Shown here: positions 20,660 through 29,900 of the stretch, one piece after another | Layout of the letters: each line of letters begins with the position of its first letter | Position numbering within the stretch: position 1 is the stretch's first letter | NCBI GenBank assembly: GCA_977006965.1 | Contig: OZ345357.1 | Span: forward strand, 930,001 to 994,000 | Length of the DNA: 64,000 bases | Direction: 5' to 3' | Source of the DNA: Phymatolithon calcareum | Taxonomy: Eukaryota > Rhodophyta > Florideophyceae > Hapalidiales | The notes under the pieces: model-generated | Databases searched by the model: none | Told to the model about the DNA's origin: nothing | What the model saw: only the letters and a program-made list of their open reading frames with translations | Made by a program: the position numbers and the translations under genes

Positions 20660-21133
20660 AGGGGAAAATACACGTACTTGTTTGTATCCTATTTCGCCAT
20701 TACAGTGCGTCAGGTTGGAAGTACTACAGAGCAGATTCAGTAGGCAGAAACCCTATATTCAACCCGTGGATTATATCAATATTTCTCGCTTACGAATTCT
20801 ATAGCGCTGCTCTATGTATCCGAATAATTCAGGAAACGCGGTGCTGATGAGGAAGTACGGGAGGCAGAAAGAGCCAAGATCTACTGTATACTCTTCACCA
20901 TGGCAATAGAGGACGACAAGCAGTTTTTTTTACGATCCCTAAGATAGATGTATATCAGGTCTCGGGAAGCTCGTATTAGTACTCTAAGAGGATAAGCATT
21001 GTCTACAGGAGTATGTATATTTTGAATATTTACTATCGTGCTTCCTGAACAGAGAAACTAATATTCCAAGTTCTGCGATTCACGACCAGCAGTGTCGCGA
21101 AATTTCAGTTTCGTCCTTAAGTATTAAGACAGG
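20660..21133. other. No gene seen
   Basis: Only the diverged partner of 18805-18890 at about 20795-20885 was noted. Confidence 0.4.
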
Positions 21134-21478
21134 CTATGTTTGCTCGTAATGAGAATCTTTTGAGTGGGCTCTATCTTGAATAAAGGCTATGTTTCCTCGA
21201 AATGAAAAAGTTCGGAGCTGGAATATTCTAAACCTCGGTATCGATGGGTTGTCTCTTACATGCTTGCCTTCCTCGGCAGAGAGAGAGACAGCAGTATCTC
21301 GTTTTACACTGTTTTTGAGGAGCACAAGGAAAAAAATGAATACAGCTAAGTTTTCGTGATTCTCCAATTCAATGCCCGAGCTCGTTGTCGCAATTTTGAT
21401 CCTCTTATGGGGAATCACACAACCTCGCATACTAGAATTTATTGCCAAGCCTTCAAATTGAACATTAGCTTGCGTCAT
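21134..21478 (-). CDS. Hypothetical ORF, 114 aa, downstream of the membrane protein
   Basis: Minus-strand ORF starting 33 bp after the end of the membrane-protein ORF. It contains one hydrophobic stretch (LAVFIFFLVLL). It may be a separate small gene or a displaced 3' exon of its neighbour. Not recognised. Confidence 0.3.
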   Translation of the reverse strand: MTQANVQFEGLAINSSMRGCVIPHKRIKIATTSSGIELENHENLAVFIFFLVLLKNSVKRDTAVSLSAEEGKHVRDNPSIPRFRIFQLRTFSFRGNIAFIQDRAHSKDSHYEQT

Positions 21479-21510
21479 CTGTCACCGTTTCTTATCTGAC
21501 ATGAATTTCC

Positions 21511-22860
21511 TCAATCAATCGTTACAACGATATTCCAGTCATCTCTCGAACCAACTTTCTTGATCAGGACATCTTGGAGTTTCATCTCAGCACTGTTATG
21601 AAAGTCGTGATTTTGTGAATTTGCGAGCACAAACATCGAGTGTGACCTTAGAGTATCAATATCGGACTCGCCCATCGTCGCTCTGTGATATATGCAAATG
21701 CCGATGACCAGAACAAGATTTAGTGCACTCAGACCCACAAGCATGTAGCCATAGTCCTTCACAATAGACGTCACTCGACGAATCTTTCCATAGTAAGCCC
21801 TCCTCGACTTATCTGGTACAATAGACACGAGCGAGTTAGCCACCCTCCTTGCGAGACGACTTTGTTGAGCAGGCCCAAGTTTCGGCAGAAAAAGGACTTG
21901 TTCCGTGTTTCTCATGAAAACGGGTGCTTCCTTTTCACATAGAACGTAGGCGACCGTGACGTTTTGCTGTGAAATGATGAATTCCGGGTTATTTGATACG
22001 ATGAGATATTCCGTTGGCTTTCCTTTTTCGCATGAGCCCGGTGCATTCTCTCGCGCTTCTCGTCTGCTCACATACATGAAGGACGGATATCCACTGCACC
22101 CCGTCAAAACAAGCATATTTGTGCTTGACTCCTCCGCGGATACACAAGAGTTCTCACCGAGTACTACTTGCGGTGGTTTCTCTTTACCGCGAAGAATCCC
22201 AAGGACTTGTTCCCTATCCCATAGAACTTCAACAAGCTTCTTCTGAGTCCCCACCCTGCTTCCATCATTACACGAGAATAACTTTGGACTAATGAATGCT
22301 TGGTATTTTTTGAGACTTTCGTTGTTGATGTCCTCACAGCCAACCACAGAAATATCCTGAATAGAGTCAGCCGCAGTTTCGTTGAACGGCCGTCCCTTGA
22401 ACGATCGATCATTCACCTGCAAGACGTGTGTTGTGCTTTGCCATTTACTGAACGCAAGACCAGCGTTAATCCCTATTCCAGCAACAGCGGCAAGCATCAT
22501 GAAAAGCATCCTTATAAACGTCAAGAATAGCTTCGACCCTGTAGGCAAGGCTCTTAGATCCCCATTGCATGGAAGCCAGTCAATAAACGTTTTTGTTCTT
22601 GTCAATCGAACCCATTTTCCAGCTCTTAATCGATCCCTGATAAGAAGCATTGCCAAAACGGACGTCCAATGGATCACTGCAGCAAGCACAGAAACTTCGA
22701 GCCATATCCACACAAGCAGGTTTCCTGCTTCGACTGGAATTCCAAGTTCTCTGCCGAACATTTTGCTGAGTCTTGCAGAGCAGAAGACAATACGTCGGTC
22801 GGCGAGATCATGCAATATATCTTTACGTTCTTCCGTAACACCAGAGAAGATCGATGGCAA
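21511..22860 (-). CDS. Three-pass membrane protein, unknown
   Basis: An open frame of 449 codons. The first ATG in frame is at 22761 (416 aa), and the frame opens only at about 22866, so a 5' exon may be missing. Hydrophobic helices are LLVWIWLEVSVLAAVIHWTS, LFLTFIRMLFMMLAAVAGIG and, about 240 residues later, MLVGLSALNLVLVIGICIY. The long loop between the second and third has several cysteines (CEDINNESL, FSCNDGS, CSGYPSF, SCEKGKP), suggesting a disulfide-bonded luminal or outer domain. Family not recognised. The 5' side abuts repeat R. Confidence 0.6.
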   Translation of the reverse strand: MPSIFSGVTEERKDILHDLADRRIVFCSARLSKMFGRELGIPVEAGNLLVWIWLEVSVLAAVIHWTSVLAMLLIRDRLRAGKWVRLTRTKTFIDWLPCNGDLRALPTGSKLFLTFIRMLFMMLAAVAGIGINAGLAFSKWQSTTHVLQVNDRSFKGRPFNETAADSIQDISVVGCEDINNESLKKYQAFISPKLFSCNDGSRVGTQKKLVEVLWDREQVLGILRGKEKPPQVVLGENSCVSAEESSTNMLVLTGCSGYPSFMYVSRREARENAPGSCEKGKPTEYLIVSNNPEFIISQQNVTVAYVLCEKEAPVFMRNTEQVLFLPKLGPAQQSRLARRVANSLVSIVPDKSRRAYYGKIRRVTSIVKDYGYMLVGLSALNLVLVIGICIYHRATMGESDIDTLRSHSMFVLANSQNHDFHNSAEMKLQDVLIKKVGSRDDWNIVVTID

Positions 22861-22934
22861 AGAATATCACTCTGGCGGAGATCCCTGCCTGTTTTGCCTC
22901 CCCTGCATTCTCATCAGCAATACGACTTTTTTGA

Positions 22935-23725
22935 TTTAAGGGCCTACATCCCCGTCTTTGAAGCGCTCTCACTGGCCGAAACAATGCTCATAAACTGGAT
23001 GAAAATTTTAATTATGTCGTTTGCACAGACAGGACTGCATCCAGTTTTCAAGAAAATCAGTAAAAAGAAGTGAAACATTTTCAAGTATGAGGTCAGCAAA
23101 AGATTAACGAAAACCGCAGATTTCGGTGTAATTATGTCCAAAAACAGAAAAATGCTTATAGTATTTCTTTCGAACAGTTTCAGCTTCTCGTCGGGGCGCA
23201 TCCTGAATTTTACTATATTTTTAAAAAACTTTTGGTCTCGCGGCGCGAACGTTTTTGCCACGTAGACGTTCGATTTTACAAAATTTTCAGTATTCCTGTG
23301 GTAGTCTACAACCATTCGAAACTTTCGACCAAGGCAATAAGAAATTAAAATAGTGCTTTTCGAGATAATTGTCCATCTTTGTAGGCGATTCTTTTTCAAG
23401 ATCAGAATTACTAAAAGTACTCTACATTCCTTATTTCATCTCTTTTCTTTGATATGTTTTAATTTTTGTATAACCTACGTTCTTGCCTTTCTATACCAGT
23501 TTTCAAAATGCGAAGAACGGATCAGGAAGTGGTCTTAAACTGCGCGTTTAAGGAGCTATTCCGATTTTCGAAGGAACCCTCTGCAGAGAATTTCTAGAAA
23601 ATGTTTCCACGGCGCGAGGTAATTTTTTCGCTTAGCCAATTATGTACTGCCATAACAGAAAGTGTCCAATGAGCTTCTCGGATTCCCATGCTCATAAAAA
23701 ATAAAAGTGAAAATCTAAATTAGCA
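22935..23725 (-). repeat. Repeat R, copy 1
   Basis: About 790 bp, the inverted counterpart of 34574-35370. Shared features include a short frame (…FEALSLAETMLINW…TGLHPV) and AAAATAAAAGTGAAAATCTA at one end. No TIRs or target duplication were identified, so the class is unknown. Confidence 0.65.
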
Positions 23726-23939
23726 AGGATCCAAAAATGTTGAGTTTTCACTGTAAGGTTAGCCTCCTGCAGCTTAGCCGCATGTAATGCAAACAAATCG
23801 ATGTGACCACGGCGCCGTACACGTGCAAGTGTGATCGAGTGAACTTGGTTTTTAATCTCGTGTCCGGGTCCATAGCACGGGAGCACGAAATCAACACTTT
23901 CGCACGTACGCAAGTGGTGGAATTTGTTTTACCATCAAT

Positions 23940-24152
23940 TTCATTGTGCGCTGACGGTCCTGTCGAACAACCACACGAAGTCAAGGCCCTGAGAAGAGAC
24001 AATGGTTTCAAAGAACTACCAGTTGACCTACCACACGGTCTTGAAGAACGCCGATATCGGACCAGGCGGCGCTCGTGCATTCTAAGAATGTGTCCAAGCC
24101 GGTACCATCGTAGATCCCTGTTGCACATGTCTGTCATCATGTGTATTTCCAC
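23940..24152 (-). pseudogene. LINE reverse-transcriptase tail scrap
   Basis: The minus strand reads RWYRLGHILRMHERRLVRYR, matching the conserved R-R-W-x-W-L-G-H-V-L-R-M segment downstream of non-LTR reverse transcriptases. Too short to classify further. Confidence 0.55.
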
Positions 24153-24420
24153 GACACATTGCGATCTTACACGAAACTTTCATAGTGCTTTAACTCCATG
24201 CATGTAATTGATCCGAGCTTATGTAATACTGCGACTACGACCGACACAGCCTGGGTATGTCTATTTCCATTCAATGACTTCTTTGCTTCGCGGTCCAACA
24301 CAATCTTGCACTCTAACACAAAAAGCCTGTTGCACATGTCGATCATCATGTGTATTTCCACGACGTTTTCCCAAACCGTTCCGTGATGCATTGCGATCTT
24401 ACCCGAGACTTTTTATTGTG
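24118..24420 (+). repeat. Direct repeat pair
   Basis: CTGTTGCACATGTC…CATCATGTGTATTTCCACGAC … CATTGCGATCTTAC occurs at about 24118-24190 and again at about 24328-24420, with a short extra segment in the second copy. Confidence 0.6.
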
Positions 24421-26040
24421 CTTCAGGTCGCTCTTGCCCAGGACACCCTATTTGGGATCTCGTACAAATATTCGGAATGCATTGAACTGGACACACAATA
24501 TGGGACAAGCAGGCAAACTACCTGAAGAAGTTGGGCATCGTCAGTGTCATAAGCCATGTTTGTACAACGTTTACTCGTTCAACGTTCTCTTCTCTCTCTT
24601 TTTTCCAACAGGTCATACTGTGCAAGTCGTCAATTTTCCGTGTCCTTGCATTGTATACCAATCGCGGTAGCCTCTCGCCGATTGACAATCTGGACTATAT
24701 ATGTATGTAAGTTGCCTTCGCTCCCAGGTGGGGCTTTGCAAGGCAGTGCGTTATACAATCTGGACTAATACATGCAATGTTCTTGTCAGCTCCACTAAGC
24801 GAGCTAACTTGGTGATAACATGCAAGATCACCTGCTTCACGTCGCCATACTATTACTGTTTTGAGTTATGCACCCCCATCTTACGCGGAAGGAAAACTGA
24901 TTCCTTAAGATAGTATTTTTTTAAAATAATAAACATTTGTGTGCTCCGTCGTTCCATTAACGTTCACGCAGATTTATTCCAACTTTCCCACCACGGAAGA
25001 TTTCTCCGCTTTGTGTGTCCTGCATTACTCCTCGCAGTGCAGTCTATTTGATGTTCCAGGTGCAACTTTTAGGTGCCATCCTCTCAACTGCACTACGACA
25101 TCAGTGGATGCTCCTGCCACAGAAACCTGTAAGCTCCGCTGCAGTGTCTTGCCTAAACTCCGCCAACAGAACTGACGTATGGAGTCTCAAAACCTTCACC
25201 TTTGTGCACGCCAACAGGGATCTCTTAACCCCAGCTAGCCATATCCTCAAGACTTCAGTTTGTGTCATACTCAGACTGGGCCCGCAGGAATATTCACGTG
25301 GAGTTAAATCTTCATTTTTGCGCCTCCAATGAGGCTCACAATGCAATGCTTTATTGCGGTGAATAGGAATATGCAAGGGCACTTCTCTCTATCTGCGATT
25401 GGAATCCACGAGGAAGAAACGTAAAGTTTGAACGGTCCATAAGTCCATATAAACGGACTTGAATCTTGGCCACTTCCTGCAACTGTATACTACCCTTCCA
25501 CATAGGTTTAATTGTGCTGAAAGCCCCATGGATAATGTACGCTACGACCCTTACTGTTGGTACAATGTACTTGCCATGGCTGCAGGACACAATAACGATG
25601 CTGGACCTTAAACTTTAGAAATTTTATGGCGATTTTCGGTTGGGAAGGCACTCCGATTGCAGTGCTGCAGGTATTTAAGTTAGGGGGTTGACTTAAATAT
25701 ACGCAGCAAACTTTTGTTGGAAGTTTACTGGAACGAGAGGAGGCGATCTCGAACCCATTCATTGTTGCAATGATAATTGAAATTTGCTACAGTATATTCC
25801 TGCTCCACAATTTGCTCATTCAGCGACACTTACTGTACATGCCGAGGGTACGATCATTGTTTTGGGAAATCGAAAATTGATGATGCCAAGAAGTTAGTGC
25901 CGTTGAAGGGAAAACGCAAAACGCTGAGACACACTCCTCTTTGGTTGAGGCCATGTCACTGCCGTGCCGCATCTCTCTCTACTCGTCAGCAAGGATGTAA
26001 TTCTGTGCAGCACGGTGCAACAAGGAACACTCACTGTGCC
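24421..26040. other. No gene supported
   Basis: Several short ORFs without protein-like conservation; nothing recognised. Confidence 0.4.
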
Positions 26041-26053
26041 CCCTACTTCTCTC

Positions 26054-26060
26054 TATAAAT
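26054..26060 (+). promoter_or_regulatory. TATA box of the secreted gene
   Basis: TATAAAT about 97 bp before ATG 26157. The region around it is conserved with the decayed paralog (minus strand near 17690), which supports a promoter. Confidence 0.5.
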
Positions 26061-26156
26061 ATTGTGTGCTACACGATTGTGATCAGCGATTATGCACAAG
26101 CACCCAAAACAACTCAAACCTCTTGAGCATGCGACGAACCGATAATATCTCTCATC

Positions 26157-26398
26157 ATGAAGACAGTTCGATTTCCCGCTTCAACTTTCTTGTTCATCAC
26201 GGCCACACTGCTCGTGCTGGCTAGGGCACAAGTGCGCGGTCACTGGGAAAAGACATGGCGTGTACCTTCGACCGCCAAAAGGGGAATGAATATCGGAATC
26301 GCATTCAGCGGTGAAAACAACGTACAAACTGCGTTGCGCCTAAGTGCGCCTGTGCTGCATCGCCTTCAAGGCACACGTTACATAAGCATCGGAGGCGG
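26157..26398 (+). pseudogene. Secreted glycoside-hydrolase-like protein, 5' part (split by copia-2)
   Basis: ATG 26157 begins a signal peptide (MKTVRFPASTFLFITATLLV…LARA). The mature start (…MNIGIAFSGENNV…LHRLQGTRYISIGGG) follows and is interrupted at the GGCGG target site by the copia element. With one target copy kept, the frame continues without change at 32661. Gene intact before the insertion except for a later frameshift. Confidence 0.6.
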
Positions 26399-26910
26399 TG
26401 TTGAAGTGTGTTTATGATTTGATTGTGCGAGCCGTGCAGCGCGCCGCAAGAGGCGTAGCAGTGACAAGAACCCATGTGCTGCATTCCGACAGGTTGTCAA
26501 TAAGTATCATGCGGAGGCAACGCCTCGTGGCACGGACGTCTATGGTGCTTGTACAGTATTCGAGCTACGACCATGATGTCATTGGTTGGTGGCGCTGCGG
26601 GTGCTTAACACAGGAGATAGGTGAGAAGCACATCTGTAGACTATATAAGATACAAGTTTGCAGCAAACGGTCAGGGGGGCCTGGGGGGAGGAGTTGGTGG
26701 GGATAAGTAAACTTGATACATTTCTATCGCTACCGAGGTCGCGGTTTTGGGAGGATTCTGAGGTTTCTTCTCCGAAAGGGAAGCTTGGGACTTCGCATAT
26801 CTGGAAACTGGAGAGGCTTTATTAAGAGCGGGACGGTGCCGTTCAATAAGGCAGTCTACTGAGCAATTTCTTTGGCCGGGAAGGCTTCAGTGTGGAGCCG
26901 CCAGATTACA
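26399..26910 (+). repeat. 5' LTR of copia-2
   Basis: TGTTGAAG … GATTACA, 512 bp, with TATATAA at 26643-26649 as the likely promoter element. Confidence 0.93.
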
Positions 26911-26923
26911 GTTATGGGCCCAG
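26911..26923 (+). promoter_or_regulatory. Primer-binding site, complementary to the initiator tRNA-Met anticodon arm
   Basis: GTTATGGGCCCAG follows the 5' LTR directly. Its reverse complement CTGGGCCCATAAC matches, from memory, the anticodon stem-loop of eukaryotic initiator tRNA-Met (anticodon CAT). Such internal priming is known for copia and Ty5. The polyprotein ATG (26914) is inside the site. Confidence 0.7.
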
Positions 26924-29900
26924 GAAACAGAGGCGAAAGACGGCGCCGAGGTTCTGGAGAATCATCGAGGACGAGAGAAGGTCTACGCTCTGTGCGCGTA
27001 GGGGAGGTGCCCACGTTTAATGACAGCGCCAATCCTCGACTTTACCGCCGTTTGCTCTTTGATTGGATTCGCTTTCAAGATTTGGCCGAGCCGGATTCCA
27101 AGCACAAACTTTCGCTTGGACAGCAAGTGTTTGCGATAGTAACGAATGTTCGCGGCAATGCCGGTCAGCGAATGGGGCACATCACAGAAATGGTGAGCGC
27201 GAACATGACGCGAGATGAATTCGCTGTCGTAATCGACCACGTTCTGGACATTGTTGACCCACTGGACAGGGAAGCGGCATTCATGGAGACTGCAGGGGCG
27301 TGGCGCGACATCATGAACAAGGCGCATGCCGGGGCCAAGCAATCGTACGATAAGTATTGGTCCGAATATTGCACGTTGTGCCTACAGTACGCGTATGCGC
27401 ACGGTAAAGCTGCACAAGCGTCTGGTGTTCAGGAACTGCTTGCTCTGCTTTGCATTTTGAACGCAAAACTTGACCGGACAGAGTTCAACATGGTGCTCCA
27501 GACGGCGATGGCGCACCAGGCCAAATTGAACTTGAAAGCTCAGACGGGAATTAACGCCGGTATGCCGGTATCGGGAAGACCCGGGCCGCAGTCAGCGGCA
27601 GAAGCAATGTCGTCGACTAGCAGGGTCGCGATAGCTGTGACGAGAGCAACGTCAGTGCAGGATACCGCAGCACCGCCTGTATCAGGCAGCAGTTCGGCCG
27701 TAGTGAATGTACAACACTCTATGACCAACATGCTGAACGAGATCGGAAATCTCATGGACACTGTAAAAAGAATCACACAGGAGGCTAAAACAGTGTTAGA
27801 GACTCCCACAATTACCGGAGACCAGCGAAACGAGCTCGGAGAGCAGTTGAATGAGGTGGATCGTACAGCAGAAGCAGCACAGGAGCACTTGCAGCAGGCA
27901 AGGCAGCTTCACCTTGCAGGGCCGGGGGCTGGAGATGAGTCACACGTGGACGTCGTGACACGTGGTCACGACGAACAGGAGCCTCTTATGACAATGGAGG
28001 CGGTCAGAGTTGCTTTACGACGCCTAGACTTCGGAGATGACGCAATGTCCGAGCCTGCTCTCACAAAAATGGCAGAGAGTCCCGGACAACCAGCCCCGGT
28101 CAAGAAGCAACTGAAGTGCTGGTCCTGTGGCGGGCCTCACTACGCGTACTCAAACGCAAAATGCGCTGCTGAGCTGCGATTGAAACGGCAGGCACAAGGT
28201 GCCGGTAGAGGCGGCCGTCGTGGCCGCGGTCGTGGCGGCGGTGGCGGTCGTAATGGTGCGGGAGGCGGTGCGGTCGGTATCCATGAGCCCAAATTGGGGC
28301 TTCTCGCCCCTGTATGGTCAGAGCCGCCTGAGACGGCGGAAACTTTACTTTGTTTCACGAGATCGTCCGAAGATACGGTGCGGTCATTTCTGGCACGTAT
28401 CAACCGTGATCATGATACTGCAATCGTGGACAGTGGCGCGACTCTCTCGGTCCTCGGCGAATCCAACTACATAGCTCTCTGCGAGGAGCAAGGGGTTAAG
28501 CCGCATATTATGCCTAAGCAAGAGAAGGATGATGCAGGACATGCATTCGGCACTAGCAACAATAGGTCAAAAACCGACGAGATTGTCGGACGGTGTAATA
28601 TTCCTGTACCGGTTGGGCGCGGAAGGTATCTGTACGCTCACGCAATCGTCGTTGACTCCGACGTTCCTTTAATTATTGGGAAGGAGACTCTAAGGCAATG
28701 GAAGTGCCTTGAATCTCATGACGGCAACTGGATGGAGGTGGATGTTGAAGGTTCGCGAGTGCGACTGGCCACAAACGTCTCCGAATCAGATGGGCATGCA
28801 CGCTTACGGGTCGGTGGTGATGACATGATGATGAATGTTGCCGAGTCAATGTTAGTCGGCGTTTCTGGCGAAACGTCCAGCGATGACCGCGAAATTGTCA
28901 ACCGTATTCATGCTCGTACACATTTACCACCCCTATCAGTGGAGTATCTGCTCAAGAGGGCCGGAAAGTGGAACAGTAATCGTCGTCGGCAAATCCGAGA
29001 AGCACATCTGCGTTGCAGGTCCTGTCTCAGAAGCGGCGACCCAAAGCCCGCAAAGAAATTCAGTTTGTCAAAAATACACTTGCATTGGAATGAGCGAGTC
29101 TGTATTGACGTTGTCTACTGGTCGAGTAACATGGCAGTGCATGCGGTTGACACATCGACAGGCTACTCGGAGCTCGCTCGCATCGAGTCGCGTGACCTTC
29201 CGAAACTACTACGAAAACTATACAACATGTGGTTTTTGCGACATGGTGATCCAGGAGAAATAATGGCCGACCAGGAATTCGACAAAGCACAAATGTTTAG
29301 GTGGGCCAAGTCGAAGAACGTCAAGTTCTCTCCGCTCCCCGCACGCCGACACAACAAAGCCGGTATCGTCGAAAGGAAAAATCGAGTAATTAAGGACATA
29401 CTAGAGCGACTGGACAACGATGATTCGAGGCGATCGTTGTCCTTTGCGGACAAACTGCAGGAAGCAGCTTTCATTAGCAATATACTCTATGGCGGTCGAG
29501 TTGCGTCAGCGTTCGAAATGGCTCGCGGTTACACACCTTCCGTCACAGGCACAGGTGGCGCACTTTTTCCACAATCTGTTCGCGCGGCTCACGAGGAGCT
29601 GATGGCGCGGAGATTGATTGCAAAAATATTGCGTGCACGACCGGAGAAGAAGTTGCGTGATGACCTCAAGATTGGCGATTCTGTTCTAATTCTAATCCCT
29701 GGCGGAAGCCGTAAGAGGGGACAATGGCAAGAGGCGGTTGTTAATAATATACGGGACGATGGCGCTGTTGTATGCGGACATGGAAGAAACAGGCGAACAA
29801 TAGCGCCGGAGGACGTTCGCACCATTCCGTCATCCCAACTCGCGGAAGCGGTCGTTCGGGCAGAGCTGGAATTTCCTGAGAATGACGTGGCACCAACTGA

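Noticed and set aside
26398-26706. ORF of ~100 codons in the LTR, also at 32137-32456
   Set aside because: It is identical in both LTRs because the LTRs are identical; no protein-like motif.
28140-28403. Proline-rich minus-strand ORF
   Set aside because: It is the mirror of the Arg/Gly-rich part of the intact copia-2 polyprotein.
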